A stretch of DNA of 64,000 nt from contig NZ_JAJUWY010000002.1 of NCBI RefSeq assembly GCF_021390425.1, positions 434,001 to 498,000 of the forward strand, in the 5' to 3' direction. The stretch's first letter is position 1. Every line of letters starts with the position of its first letter. This document shows, one piece after another, positions 18,714 to 28,442 of the stretch. The DNA comes from Lysobacter sp. GX 14042. Its GTDB lineage: Bacteria > Pseudomonadota > Gammaproteobacteria > Xanthomonadales > Xanthomonadaceae. The position numbers were made by a program, and so were the translations under genes. Under the pieces are notes generated by a model. The model was not told the DNA's origin. It ran no database searches and saw only the letters and a list, made by a program, of their open reading frames with translations.

Positions 18714-19985
18714 TCAGCGGCGCGGGGCGAGCGCCTGCACCGGCGCGACTGCCTGGCGTACCCGCTCCAGGTCGGGAGCGAACTCCAGCCGCTGCCGGGC
18801 CCGCTCGAGCGCGGCCGCCGAGTGGCATGCCGCCAGCCGGGCCAGCTCCGCGTCGCCCAGCAATGCCAGCCCGTGCAGCGCCTCCTGCAGGCGCACCCCG
18901 ACCTCGGCCATGCCGGCGCCATCACGGGCGATCGGGGCGAACACGTCCTCGAAAAGCGACGCCAGCGGCACCGCCGGCACGTGCACGTCGGGGTAGTCGA
19001 CCTGCGCGGGCGTTTCGCGCGGTCCGGCCCGGATCGCCAGCAAGCGGGCCGCCCGCTCGAGCACGTCGATCGCCGTGCCCGGGTCGTTCAAGGCCGGCGA
19101 CAGCGCGCGCACGGCGATCTCCGCCAGCACGATCATCCCGAACCGCGGGTCCTGGTCGAAGGTCCGGGTATCGCCGACCGCGAACGCCTCGCGCAGCCCG
19201 TCGCGACAGGCACGGTCGGGGCGCCCGCCCACCACCCAGGCCAGCGGCCGGCAGGCGTCGGCGTAGGTGCCGGGGAGGCTGGCCACGTGCACCCGCAGGC
19301 CGGTCCGCCCGGCGGTCTGCTGCAGCGCCCGCATGTCGATGTTGCGCACATGCCCGGAACGTCCGGCATACAGGGCGACCGCGCCTTCCGGCACGCCCGC
19401 TCCGGGCGCCAGCGGGGTGCCGCCCAGGTGCGGGCTCGCGTGCTGGCGGTGCATGACCTCGGCGGTTCGCTTCTCGACCCGCGCGGTGATCTCGCCGACC
19501 CGCCCCATGCCCAGCACGTGTCCGATCCAGCGCAGCAACGCGACCACGATCACCGCCAGCACGGCGAGGGTCACCACGTACAGCGACACCCGGCCGCGCT
19601 GGTCGTACAGGCCGGCCTGCAGCGCCACGATCCCGACCAAGCTGTAGATGAAGGCACCGATGAAGGTGCCCAGCGCGTTCTGCGAGAGGTTGTCCTCGCT
19701 GAGGATCCGGGTCGCCCGCGGGGTCGCGTTGCTGGTCGCGCTGGCATGCGCGGCGACCAGTGCCGTGAGCGAGAAGATCGCCACCGACAGCATGCTGGTG
19801 GCGATGATGTCGAGCAGGGTGCCGACCGCTTCCACGTCGATGCGCGCAGCCAGCCCGGGCGGGACGTCCGGCTCCACCACCGTCGCCAGCAGGGCCGCGG
19901 CAACCGCGATCGCCGAGAAGGCCGTGGCCCGGAACCACAGGCGCCGCAGCACCTGCAGCGACGCCCATTGCAGTCGTGTGCTCAT
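18714..19985 (-). CDS. DUF2254 family membrane protein
   Basis: A 423-residue inner membrane protein. Hydrophobic segments lie at about 20-37, 58-80, 107-125 and 132-150, then a large soluble C-terminal region. [39 protein letters not shown] and [15 protein letters not shown] are typical of DUF2254, whose function is unknown. It is transcribed away from the copper operon region; its promoter should lie in 19986-20150. Confidence 0.88.
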   Translation of the reverse strand: MSTRLQWASLQVLRRLWFRATAFSAIAVAAALLATVVEPDVPPGLAARIDVEAVGTLLDIIATSMLSVAIFSLTALVAAHASATSNATPRATRILSEDNLSQNALGTFIGAFIYSLVGIVALQAGLYDQRGRVSLYVVTLAVLAVIVVALLRWIGHVLGMGRVGEITARVEKRTAEVMHRQHASPHLGGTPLAPGAGVPEGAVALYAGRSGHVRNIDMRALQQTAGRTGLRVHVASLPGTYADACRPLAWVVGGRPDRACRDGLREAFAVGDTRTFDQDPRFGMIVLAEIAVRALSPALNDPGTAIDVLERAARLLAIRAGPRETPAQVDYPDVHVPAVPLASLFEDVFAPIARDGAGMAEVGVRLQEALHGLALLGDAELARLAACHSAAALERARQRLEFAPDLERVRQAVAPVQALAPRR

Positions 19986-20147
19986 CGGCGGCCCGGTCCT
20001 CCACGGCGAGGGGAAAAGCCGAGCCTGCGGCCCGCCGGGTCAATGTTCCGTGGCGTCCCGCCCGGGCAGGCCGTCACCGCCTGCTTATTCGCGGCCCCGC
20101 ACAGTCCGGCGGACACGTCCACCGGGCGGCCGGCCGCCGGAGGCAGC

Positions 20148-20183
20148 ATGCGCATCCACCACCTCAACTGCATCTCTTCCTGA
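20148..20183 (+). pseudogene. 11-codon remnant resembling the N-terminus of an MBL-fold hydrolase gene
   Basis: A good Shine-Dalgarno (GGAGG, 20139-20143) precedes an ATG and the peptide [11 protein letters not shown], then TGA. As I recall the family, several proteobacterial MBL-fold metallohydrolases begin with a very similar string before a CPLGG-type turn, which here is absent. The natural reading is that the gene was cut after about ten codons, with the copper operon now sitting downstream. The ribosome binding site is intact, so the peptide may still be made. Similarity is from memory; a database search is needed to confirm. Confidence 0.45.
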
Positions 20184-20222
20184 GCGGGTACCGCGGCCTG
20201 CCGGCACGGCTGTTCGCGGCGC

Positions 20223-20253
20223 TTGACCTTCCCATCGTGGGAAGGCCTAGGCT
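20223..20253 (+). promoter_or_regulatory. CueR-type operator/promoter of copA
   Basis: A -35 TTGACC (20223-20228) and a -10 TAGGCT (20248-20253) are separated by 19 bases, the long spacer typical of MerR-family promoters. The palindrome CCTTCCC-ATCGT-GGGAAGG (20227-20245) fills the spacer and matches known CueR operators. Transcription would begin near 20260, leaving the ATG at 20261 almost leaderless, so copA is more likely read from 20291. Induction by Cu(I), or Ag(I), is inferred from the adjacent cueR. Confidence 0.85.
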
Positions 20254-20290
20254 TGGGGGCATGTCGGAAACCACAGCCGGAAAGCCCCCC

Positions 20291-22783
20291 ATGAACACAC
20301 GCCATGACCACGGCCGCGGCCGCCCCGCCCGGATCACCCTGCCGGTGGAGGGCATGAACTGCGCCTCGTGCGTCGGCCGGGTGGAAGCCGCCCTCGCCCG
20401 GGTCGACGGTGTCGCGGGCGTCGCCGTCAACCTGGCCGCCGAACGGGCGGACATCCAGGCCTCCGGCCCGATCGACCGCCTGGCACTGGTGCGGGCGGTC
20501 GAGAAAGCCGGTTACCAGGTCCCCGCCGCGGGTGTCGAGCTGGCGGTGGAGGACATGACCTGCGCCTCCTGCGTAGGGCGCGTCGAACGCGCACTCAGGG
20601 CGGTGCCGGGGGTGCAGGAGGCCACCGTCAACCTGGCCACCGGGCGGGCGAGCGTGCGCGGGGTGGCGGACGCCGGTGCGCTGGTCGCCGCGGTGGGCGG
20701 GGCGGGGTACGCGGCGCGGGTGATCGAACCCGGCGTCGGAGGCGCCGACCAGGAAGCCGCGGCGAAGAAGGAGGCCGAACACGCCGCGCTCAGGCGTGAC
20801 CTGCTGCTGGCGGCGGCGCTGGCCCTGCCGGTGTTCCTGCTGGAGATGGGCTCGCACCTGGTCCCCGGCGTGCACGGCCTGGTCGAGCGCAGCATCGGCC
20901 TGCAGTGGAGCTGGTACCTGCAGTTCCTGCTGACCACCCTGGTGCTGGCGGTTCCGGGCCGGCGCTTCTACCGCAAGGGTGTGCCGGCACTGGTCCGGCT
21001 GGCGCCGGACATGGACTCGCTGGTGGCGGTGGGCACCGGTGCCGCCTACGCCTATTCGGTGCTCGCCACCTTCGCCCCCGGGCTGTTGCCGGCCGGCACG
21101 GTGAACGTCTACTACGAGGCGGCCGCGGTGATCGTCACCCTGATCCTGCTCGGGCGCGTCCTGGAGGCGCGTGCCCGGGGCCGGACCTCGGACGCGATCA
21201 GGCGCCTGGTCGGCCTGCAGCCGCGGACCGCACGGGTGCTGCGCGATGGCGCCACCGTGGAATTGCCCATCGCCGGGGTGGTCGCCGGCGACACCGTCCT
21301 GGTGCGCCCCGGTGAGCGGGTGCCGGTCGACGGCGAGGTGATCGACGGCCGGAGCTACGTCGACGAGGCGATGATCACCGGCGAGCCGGTGCCGGTCGAG
21401 AAATCCGTCGGCAGCACGGTGGTGGGCGGCACGGTCAACCAGACTGGCGCCTTCAGCCTGCGCGCGACCGCGGTGGGCGGCCAGACCGTGCTGGCGCAGA
21501 TCATCCGCCTGGTCGAGCAGGCCCAGGGTTCCAAGCTGCCGATCCAGGCGCTGGTGGACAGGGTGACCCTGTGGTTCGTGCCGGCGGTGATGATCGTGGC
21601 GGCGCTGACCTTCCTGGTGTGGCTGGTGTTCGGGCCCTCGCCGGCACTGGGCCTTGCGCTGGTCAACGCGGTGGCGGTGCTGATCATCGCCTGTCCCTGC
21701 GCGATGGGCCTGGCCACGCCGACCTCGATCATGGTCGGCACCGGCCGCGGCGCCGAGCTGGGGGTGCTGTACCGCCGCGGCGAGGCGCTGCAGCTGCTGA
21801 AGGACGCGAAGGTGGTGGCGGTGGACAAGACCGGCACCCTGACCGAGGGTCGTCCGGCGCTGACCGACCTGGAGCTGGCGGAGGGCTTCACCCGCGCCGA
21901 CGTGCTGGGCCGCATCGCCGCCGTCGAGTCCAGCTCCGAACACCCGATCGCCCGCGCCATCGTAGAGGCCGCCAGGGACGAAGGCATCGCGCTGCCGGCG
22001 CTGGAGGACTTCGAGTCGGTCACCGGCATGGGCGTGCGCGGCACCGTCGCCGGCGCCCGCGTGGAGGTGGGCGCGGACCGCCACATGCGTGGGCTGGGGC
22101 TGGACGTCCACTGTTTCGCCGACATCGCCCAGCGGCTGGGCGACGAGGGCAAGTCGCCGCTGTACGCCGCGATCGACGGCCGGCTGGCGGCGGTCATCGC
22201 CGTCGCCGACCCGGTCAAGGCCGATACCCCGCGGGCCATCGCGGCACTGCACGCCCTGGGCCTGAAGGTGGCGATGATCACCGGCGACAACCAGCGCACC
22301 GCTCGCGCCATCGCCCGGCGGCTGGGGATCGACGAGGTGGTCGCCGAAGTCCTGCCGGAGGGCAAGGTCGAGGCGGTGCGCCGGTTGAAGGCCGCGCACG
22401 GCCGGCTGGCCTTCGTCGGCGACGGCATCAACGACGCCCCGGCGCTGGCCGAGGCCGATGTCGGCCTGGCGATCGGCACCGGCACCGACGTGGCCATCGA
22501 GGCCGCCGACGTGGTGCTGATGTCCGGCAGCCTGCTGGGCATCCCGAATGCGATCGCGCTGTCGCGGGCAACGATCGGCAACATCCGGCAGAACCTGTTC
22601 TGGGCCTTTGCCTACAACACCGCGCTGGTGCCGGTGGCGGCCGGGGTGCTGTATCCGGCCTGGGGGGTGCTGCTGTCGCCGGTGTTCGCCGCCGGGGCGA
22701 TGGCGCTGTCGAGCGTGTTCGTGCTGGGCAATGCGTTGCGGTTGCGGGGCTTCCGGGCACCGGTCATGGAGGCGCGGGCATGA
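20291..22783 (+). CDS. copA: Cu(I)-exporting P1B-type ATPase CopA
   Basis: An inner membrane copper pump of 830 residues that exports Cu(I) to the periplasm. Two N-terminal heavy-metal-associated domains carry CASC (Cys24/Cys27 and Cys91/Cys94). Membrane helices follow, with the translocation motif C468-P469-C470 in [13 protein letters not shown], the phosphorylation site Asp512 in DKTGTLTEG, the nucleotide-domain HP (SSEHPIA) and [10 protein letters not shown]. The start at 20291 is preferred (GGAAAG seven bases upstream) because the promoter would start transcription about one base before the ATG at 20261. It overlaps cueR by ATGA, so pump and sensor share one autoregulated message. Confidence 0.95.
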   Translation: MNTRHDHGRGRPARITLPVEGMNCASCVGRVEAALARVDGVAGVAVNLAAERADIQASGPIDRLALVRAVEKAGYQVPAAGVELAVEDMTCASCVGRVERALRAVPGVQEATVNLATGRASVRGVADAGALVAAVGGAGYAARVIEPGVGGADQEAAAKKEAEHAALRRDLLLAAALALPVFLLEMGSHLVPGVHGLVERSIGLQWSWYLQFLLTTLVLAVPGRRFYRKGVPALVRLAPDMDSLVAVGTGAAYAYSVLATFAPGLLPAGTVNVYYEAAAVIVTLILLGRVLEARARGRTSDAIRRLVGLQPRTARVLRDGATVELPIAGVVAGDTVLVRPGERVPVDGEVIDGRSYVDEAMITGEPVPVEKSVGSTVVGGTVNQTGAFSLRATAVGGQTVLAQIIRLVEQAQGSKLPIQALVDRVTLWFVPAVMIVAALTFLVWLVFGPSPALGLALVNAVAVLIIACPCAMGLATPTSIMVGTGRGAELGVLYRRGEALQLLKDAKVVAVDKTGTLTEGRPALTDLELAEGFTRADVLGRIAAVESSSEHPIARAIVEAARDEGIALPALEDFESVTGMGVRGTVAGARVEVGADRHMRGLGLDVHCFADIAQRLGDEGKSPLYAAIDGRLAAVIAVADPVKADTPRAIAALHALGLKVAMITGDNQRTARAIARRLGIDEVVAEVLPEGKVEAVRRLKAAHGRLAFVGDGINDAPALAEADVGLAIGTGTDVAIEAADVVLMSGSLLGIPNAIALSRATIGNIRQNLFWAFAYNTALVPVAAGVLYPAWGVLLSPVFAAGAMALSSVFVLGNALRLRGFRAPVMEARA

Positions 22784-23175
22784 ACATCGGACAGGCGGCG
22801 AAAGCCTCGGGTGTGTCGGCGAAGATGATCCGCTACTACGAGCAGGCCGGGCTGGTCCCGCCGGCCAGCCGCACGGCCTCGGGTTACCGGACCTACTCGC
22901 AGTCCGACGTCCACGTGCTGCGTTTCATCCGGCGGGCGCGCGACCTGGGTTTCCCGGTCGCGGAGATCCACGATCTGCTGGGACTGTGGCGTGACCGCGC
23001 GCGCCACAGCGCCGACGTCAAGCGGCTGGCCCAGGCACACATTGCCGGACTGCGCCGGAAGATCGAGGGCCTGGAGCAGATGGCCGATACGCTGCAGACG
23101 CTCAGCGATTGCTGCGCCGGTGACGAGCGACCGGACTGCCCGATCCTGCAGGGGCTGGAGCAGCCGCCGGAGTAG
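22780..23175 (+). CDS. cueR: Copper efflux regulator CueR (MerR family)
   Basis: A 131-residue MerR-family activator. The N-terminal HTH ([20 protein letters not shown]) and dimerisation helix are followed by the metal loop with Cys112 and Cys120 (CAGDERPDC), at the same spacing as the Cu(I) ligands of E. coli CueR; an additional Cys111 precedes them. The start codon overlaps the copA stop. It should bind the palindrome at 20227-20245 and activate the operon on Cu(I) or Ag(I). Confidence 0.93.
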   Translation: MNIGQAAKASGVSAKMIRYYEQAGLVPPASRTASGYRTYSQSDVHVLRFIRRARDLGFPVAEIHDLLGLWRDRARHSADVKRLAQAHIAGLRRKIEGLEQMADTLQTLSDCCAGDERPDCPILQGLEQPPE

Positions 23176-23316
23176 GCTCGCCGGACCGTTGTCGGCCAGG
23201 ATCGGGCACGGCTGGGGGGGGCCACCGGGTGCGCGACGGAGATCCCGGCGCGCCGCGCGTGGTGTAGGCCGGCTCGCCACTGCCGGTGGTCCTGGGCCAG
23301 CCTCGAGGTGACGGCG

Positions 23317-23889
23317 TCACGCGCCCCGCGGCAGCACCGTCAGTACCCGGGCCATGTGCTGGTGGAATTCCTCCATGTAGCCGGCCAGGAACTTCGCGGT
23401 GTCCGGGTCGGCCACTTCGCCGGCCTCGTCGAAGAAGCCTTCCTTGAACTGGATGTAGCCCTCGGGCGAGTTCATCTGCGGCGAGTTGAGGAAGCCCAGG
23501 ATGCTGCGCAGGTGCTGCTGGCCCACCGCGGTGCCGATGGCGCCGGGCGAGGTGCCGATCACGGCCGAGGGGATGTGGGCGAAGGAGTTGGTGCCCCACG
23601 GACGGCTGGCCCAGTCGATCGCGTTCTTCAGCCCGCCGGGGATGGAGCGGTTGTACTCGGGGGTGACGATCAGGATCGCATCCGAGGACTCGATGGCCTT
23701 CTTGAAGTTGCGCCCGGCCTCCGGGTAGTCGGCGTCGTAGTCGTAGCTATAGAGCGGCAGGTCCTTGTAGGAGATCTCATGGAACTTCAGCTGCTCCGGC
23801 GCCAGCTTGATCAGCGCGTTGGCCAGCTTGCGGTTGATCGACCCGGTGGCGAGGCTTCCGATCAGGTATCCGACGTTGTAGGTCTTCAT
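23317..23889 (-). CDS. NADPH-dependent FMN reductase family protein
   Basis: A 190-residue flavodoxin-fold oxidoreductase from the ATG at 23889 (MKTYNVGYLIGSLATGSINR). GSLATGSINRKLA forms the FMN phosphate loop, and TPEYNRSIPGGLKNAIDW is the second diagnostic motif of the NAD(P)H:FMN/quinone/chromate reductase (ChrR/YieF-like) family. Two-electron reduction of quinones is the usual role. Longer starts reach back into the tRNA region and are rejected. The C-terminal HQHMARVLTVLPRGA is a little longer than in close relatives as I remember them. Confidence 0.9.
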   Translation of the reverse strand: MKTYNVGYLIGSLATGSINRKLANALIKLAPEQLKFHEISYKDLPLYSYDYDADYPEAGRNFKKAIESSDAILIVTPEYNRSIPGGLKNAIDWASRPWGTNSFAHIPSAVIGTSPGAIGTAVGQQHLRSILGFLNSPQMNSPEGYIQFKEGFFDEAGEVADPDTAKFLAGYMEEFHQHMARVLTVLPRGA

Positions 23890-23990
23890 CGTTCTCTCCC
23901 GGCTTGGATGACGGCATCGGTGGATGCTGCCGCGGCCGGAGACGACCGCCGGTCGAGGGTACGCCAGGAGTGGTGATCGGAACGGAGGGA

Positions 23991-24313
23991 TGGTGGGCCC
24001 AGCAGGACTCGAACCTGCAACCAAGGGATTCGCTGTACCCGCGGGTTTCCCCCCGGAGCGGACTATCTCTTCACCCTCCGCCTCGGGCGGGTGGGGTGCG
24101 GGACGCTCTAGCCTGTGATCAAGGGCACTCCAGCCCCCAGGTAGTCTCTGCACCTTCCGGCGGTGTACCGCCGGCTTGGCTCAGGGTTGCCACCGTCCGG
24201 CATCGCTGCCGCCGCTGAGGTTTCCCTGAATTCATCCCGATCCCGTCCGCGGATTACGCCGCGGCGGCACCTTTTCGATGAGTCCCCTGCTCTAACCATT
24301 GAGCTATAGGCCC
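23991..24313 (-). tRNA. ileX: tRNA-Ile(CAU) gene interrupted by a group I intron
   Basis: On the minus strand the 5' exon 24313-24278 reads GGGCCTATAGCTCAATGGTT to CTCAT, and the 3' exon 24030-23991 runs from AATCCCTTGG to GGGCCCACCA. Joined they make a 76-nt tRNA with a 7-bp acceptor stem, D-arm, anticodon stem GGGGA/TCCCT, loop CTCATAA, a TTCGAGT T-loop and encoded CCA. The anticodon CAT with this body is the minor tRNA-Ile whose C34 is converted to lysidine by TilS to read AUA. The 247-base intervening sequence sits between T36 and A37. As a single-copy species it would have to be spliced for viability. Confidence 0.92.
24031..24277 (-). ncRNA. Group I self-splicing intron in the tRNA-Ile(CAU) anticodon loop
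   Basis: 247 nt with no reading frame. Visible on the minus strand: the exon CAU can pair with GUG at the start of GTGCCGCC (P1, with the U-G wobble at the splice site); P2 as CCGCGG-CGTAAT-CCGCGG; P3 CGGGAT (24239-24234) with GTCCCG (24104-24099); P4 TCAGGG (24229-24224) with CCCTGA (24186-24181); P6 CCGGCGG/CCGCCGG; P7 GACTA (24146-24142) with TAGTC (24065-24061). The R element GTGCAGAGACTA and S element AAGAGATAGTCC are textbook. The intron ends in G. An additional hairpin (24141-24112) lies between P7 and P3'. The location equals that of the known Azoarcus tRNA-Ile intron (about 205 nt). Confidence 0.92.
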
Positions 24314-24392
24314 GTGGGCGGATCGTAGCAGTGCGGGCAACCTGCCGCAGCACCCATGCGGAAACAGGGCGGACGTACTTGTATCGCCGGAA

Positions 24393-24420
24393 ACGACGAA
24401 GCCCCGCTCTCGCGGGGCTC
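24393..24420 (-). terminator. Hairpin terminator downstream of rpoD
   Basis: AGCCCCGC-GAGA-GCGGGGCT (24419-24400 on the minus strand), an 8-bp stem with a GNRA-type loop, followed by TCGTCGTTT. It begins 24 bases after the rpoD stop. The T-tract is interrupted, so efficiency is uncertain, but position and stability fit an intrinsic terminator separating rpoD from the tRNA gene. Confidence 0.7.
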
Positions 24421-24443
24421 CTGCTTCTTGCCGTCTTTGCACC

Positions 24444-26336
<1,893 letters not shown>

Positions 26337-26379
26337 AGGGCTGCGCCACCGTGGATTTGGGGATGGGGAGAAACGCTCC

Positions 26380-26385
26380 AGTATA
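26380..26385 (-). promoter_or_regulatory. Possible -10 element of rpoD
   Basis: TATACT on the minus strand, 44 bases before the rpoD start codon. No good -35 hexamer is visible at 16-18 bases, so the call rests on the -10 match and position only. Confidence 0.3.
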
Positions 26386-26447
26386 CCAGCGGCGGGGGTT
26401 CCCCACCTGTCAGGCACGGCCGGAGCGCGGTATGCGCGGCAGGCCGT

Positions 26448-26888
26448 TCAGGCCCGCAGCAGGAATGTCACCGGGCCGTCATTGACCAGGTCCACCTTCA
26501 TATGGGCACCGAAGCGCCCGGTTTCCACCCTCCCCCGGTGCGCGCCACGGCAGCTCGCGACCAACTGGTTGAACACCGGTTCAGCCTCACCGGGCGCCGC
26601 CGCGGTACTGAAGCCCGCGCGCATGCCGCTGGAAGTGTCGGCCGCCAGGGTGAACTGGCTGACCAGCAGAAGCCCGCCACCGGTGTCGGACAGGGCGAGG
26701 TTCATGCGCCCGCCGGCATCGGCGAATACCCGGTAGCCGAGCAGCCGGCGGGCCATCCTCCCGGCCTGGGCCGCACCGTCGCCGGGCTCCACGCCCACCA
26801 GTGCCAGCAGGCCGCCGGCAATGTCGCCGACCGCCTCTCCATCGACTGTTACCGAGGCCCGTTCGACCCGTTGGATAAGCGCGAGCAT
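26448..26888 (-). CDS. dtd: D-aminoacyl-tRNA deacylase
   Basis: Removes D-amino acids (and glycine from tRNA-Ala) mischarged onto tRNA; cytoplasmic, 146 residues from the ATG at 26888. MLALIQRVERASVTVDGEAV, the SQFTLAAD motif with catalytic Thr, and the C-terminal NDGPVTFLL are the two invariant motifs of the family; the usual NxGPVT is conserved. A GTG six bases upstream is a possible start but does not fit the family N-terminus. Convergent position relative to rpoD's 5' end, with a 111-base gap. Confidence 0.95.
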   Translation of the reverse strand: MLALIQRVERASVTVDGEAVGDIAGGLLALVGVEPGDGAAQAGRMARRLLGYRVFADAGGRMNLALSDTGGGLLLVSQFTLAADTSSGMRAGFSTAAAPGEAEPVFNQLVASCRGAHRGRVETGRFGAHMKVDLVNDGPVTFLLRA

Positions 26889-26922
26889 CGCCACAGCTTA
26901 ACCGGTGGCTACACTGCCCGGG

Positions 26923-27855
26923 ATGACCGGACTCGCTGCCCGCCTGCTGTACCTGTGCGCCCTGCTGGTGGGACGGCTGCCGTGGCGCTGGCTGTGGCGC
27001 ATGGGCGACTGGTTCGCCACGCGCAACCTGGCCGCCGACGGGCGCGAGTCGAAGGTGACCGCCTGCAACCTGCGGCTGGCATTCCCCGGGCTGGAAGGGG
27101 AGGAGCATGCGGCGCTCAAACGCGCCATCCTCCACGGCACCGCGCGCCAGGCGCTGGAAACCGTGCGGCTGTGGGTCCGCCCGGCCAACCACAACCTGGA
27201 ACAGCTGGTGGTGCAGGAGCACGGCGGCGGGCACCTGGACGCGGCCATCGCCGCGGGCCGGGGGGTCATCGTGGCCGCCCCGCACTTCGGCAACTGGGAG
27301 CTGCTCAACCAGTGGCTGGCCGCGCGCACGCCGCTGTCGATCCTGTACGCCCCGCCGGATTCGAAGGTGCTGGAAGGCTTCCTGCAGCGGGTGCGGGCCG
27401 ACGCCGACCGGGTCACCCAGGTCCGTGCCGAGGCCACCGGGGTCCGCCAGCTCCTGCGCTCCCTGCGCGCCGGCGGGGTGGTCGGGATCCTGCCCGACCA
27501 GCAGCCGCGCGGTGGCGAGGGCGAGTTCGCGCCGTTCTTCGGCGTACCGGCGGCGACCATGACCCTGCTGGGCCGGCTGGCCCACCGCAGCGGCTCGAGC
27601 GTGCTGATGGCCTGGTGCGAACGGCTGCCCGGCCATGGTCCCGATGGCCGGCCGCGGTTCGCGGTGCACGTGCGCCCCGCCGCCGCGGCAGTGGGCGCGG
27701 ACGATCCCCGGCTCGCGGTGGCGGCACTCAACGCCGAAATCGAGCAGATCGTCCGCCGGGATCCCTCGCAGTACCAGTGGACCTACAAGCGCTACTCGAT
27801 GACGCCCTCCGGGCGCGGCGAGGACAACCCCTACTGGCCGGAGTGCTACCGCTGA
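26923..27855 (+). CDS. Lipid A biosynthesis acyltransferase (LpxL/HtrB family)
   Basis: An inner membrane acyltransferase, 310 residues from the ATG at 26923. The N-terminal hydrophobic segment (LLYLCALLVGRLPWRWLWRMG) anchors it, and the catalytic H-x4-E box lies in APHFGNWELLNQW. GILPDQQPRGGEGEFAPFFG and the C-terminal YQWTYKRY segment are typical. Adds a secondary acyl chain (laurate or similar) to Kdo-lipid A; which branch (LpxL, LpxM or LpxP) cannot be told. Its stop overlaps the start of the next gene (TGATG), so the lipid gene and the PH-domain pair probably form one operon. Confidence 0.9.
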   Translation: MTGLAARLLYLCALLVGRLPWRWLWRMGDWFATRNLAADGRESKVTACNLRLAFPGLEGEEHAALKRAILHGTARQALETVRLWVRPANHNLEQLVVQEHGGGHLDAAIAAGRGVIVAAPHFGNWELLNQWLAARTPLSILYAPPDSKVLEGFLQRVRADADRVTQVRAEATGVRQLLRSLRAGGVVGILPDQQPRGGEGEFAPFFGVPAATMTLLGRLAHRSGSSVLMAWCERLPGHGPDGRPRFAVHVRPAAAAVGADDPRLAVAALNAEIEQIVRRDPSQYQWTYKRYSMTPSGRGEDNPYWPECYR

Positions 27856-28442
27856 TGCCCTCACGACCCGTGATTCCGCCACCCGGAAGCCAGGTACCGG
27901 TCGCGGGCGTCGACGACCGGGCGGGCGGGTTGCGGTCTTGGCCCGCCGATACCGGCTGGCGCCCGCTGCCGGGCACGGCGCGGCTGCTGTTCCTGCTCGA
28001 CACCGGCCTTGTCCTCGCGCTGGCGGGCCTGGCGGCCGGCGGACTGGCCGGACTGCTGGCCAGCACGGTGCTGGACGCGCCTTCCACCCTGGTGGCGGTG
28101 ATGCAGGGCGCCGCAGCGGGCCTGGTCGTGTTTGGCGGCTGGGGCAGCTGGCTCGCGGCACGCCAGTACCGGCGCACCTTCTGGCGGCTGGACCGGCAGG
28201 GACTGGCGGTGCGCCGCGGCCACCTGTGGTGGCGCGAGAACCGGGTACCGGCCACCCGCGTACAGCACCTCGACATCCAGCGCGGGCCGCTGCAGCGCCG
28301 GCGCGGGCTGGCCACCCTGGTGGTGCACACGGCGGGCACCGCCAACAGTTCGGTGACCGTGCCGCACCTGGATGCGGCCGATGCCGAGTACCTGCGCGAC
28401 CGGCTGTCGCGGCAGATCGAAGACGATGACGACGCCGGCTGA
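27855..28442 (+). CDS. PH domain membrane protein (YdbS-like, bPH2)
   Basis: A 195-residue protein; the ATG overlaps the previous stop (TGATG). Two hydrophobic segments (about 45-65 and 75-95) precede a bacterial PH (DUF304/bPH2) domain from about 100 on: TFWRLDRQGLAVRRGHLWWR and NRVPATRVQHLDIQRGPLQR are the characteristic strands, as in YdbS. The role is unknown; these proteins pair with YdbT-type proteins, as here. The 3' end overlaps the partner by 17 bases. Confidence 0.87.
   Translation: MPSRPVIPPPGSQVPVAGVDDRAGGLRSWPADTGWRPLPGTARLLFLLDTGLVLALAGLAAGGLAGLLASTVLDAPSTLVAVMQGAAAGLVVFGGWGSWLAARQYRRTFWRLDRQGLAVRRGHLWWRENRVPATRVQHLDIQRGPLQRRRGLATLVVHTAGTANSSVTVPHLDAADAEYLRDRLSRQIEDDDDAG

Larger units (their letters stand above)
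19986..20290. other. Intergenic region between DUF2254 gene and copA
   Basis: This 305-base gap holds an 11-codon reading frame at 20148-20183 that looks like the stump of a metallo-beta-lactamase-fold gene, and the CueR-type promoter of copA at 20223-20253. The left 160 bases should carry the divergent DUF2254 promoter; nothing else was recognised. Confidence 0.6.

Noticed and set aside
16034-19456. 1140-codon plus-strand frame across hemC, algR and the esterase
   Set aside because: Antisense shadow of three well-supported genes; composition of a third-position GC artefact and no recognisable domain.
23991-24030. tRNA 3' half as an integration-site duplication (attL/attR scar)
   Set aside because: The 3' part completes one split tRNA and the interval has group I core elements; there is no second full tRNA copy in the window.
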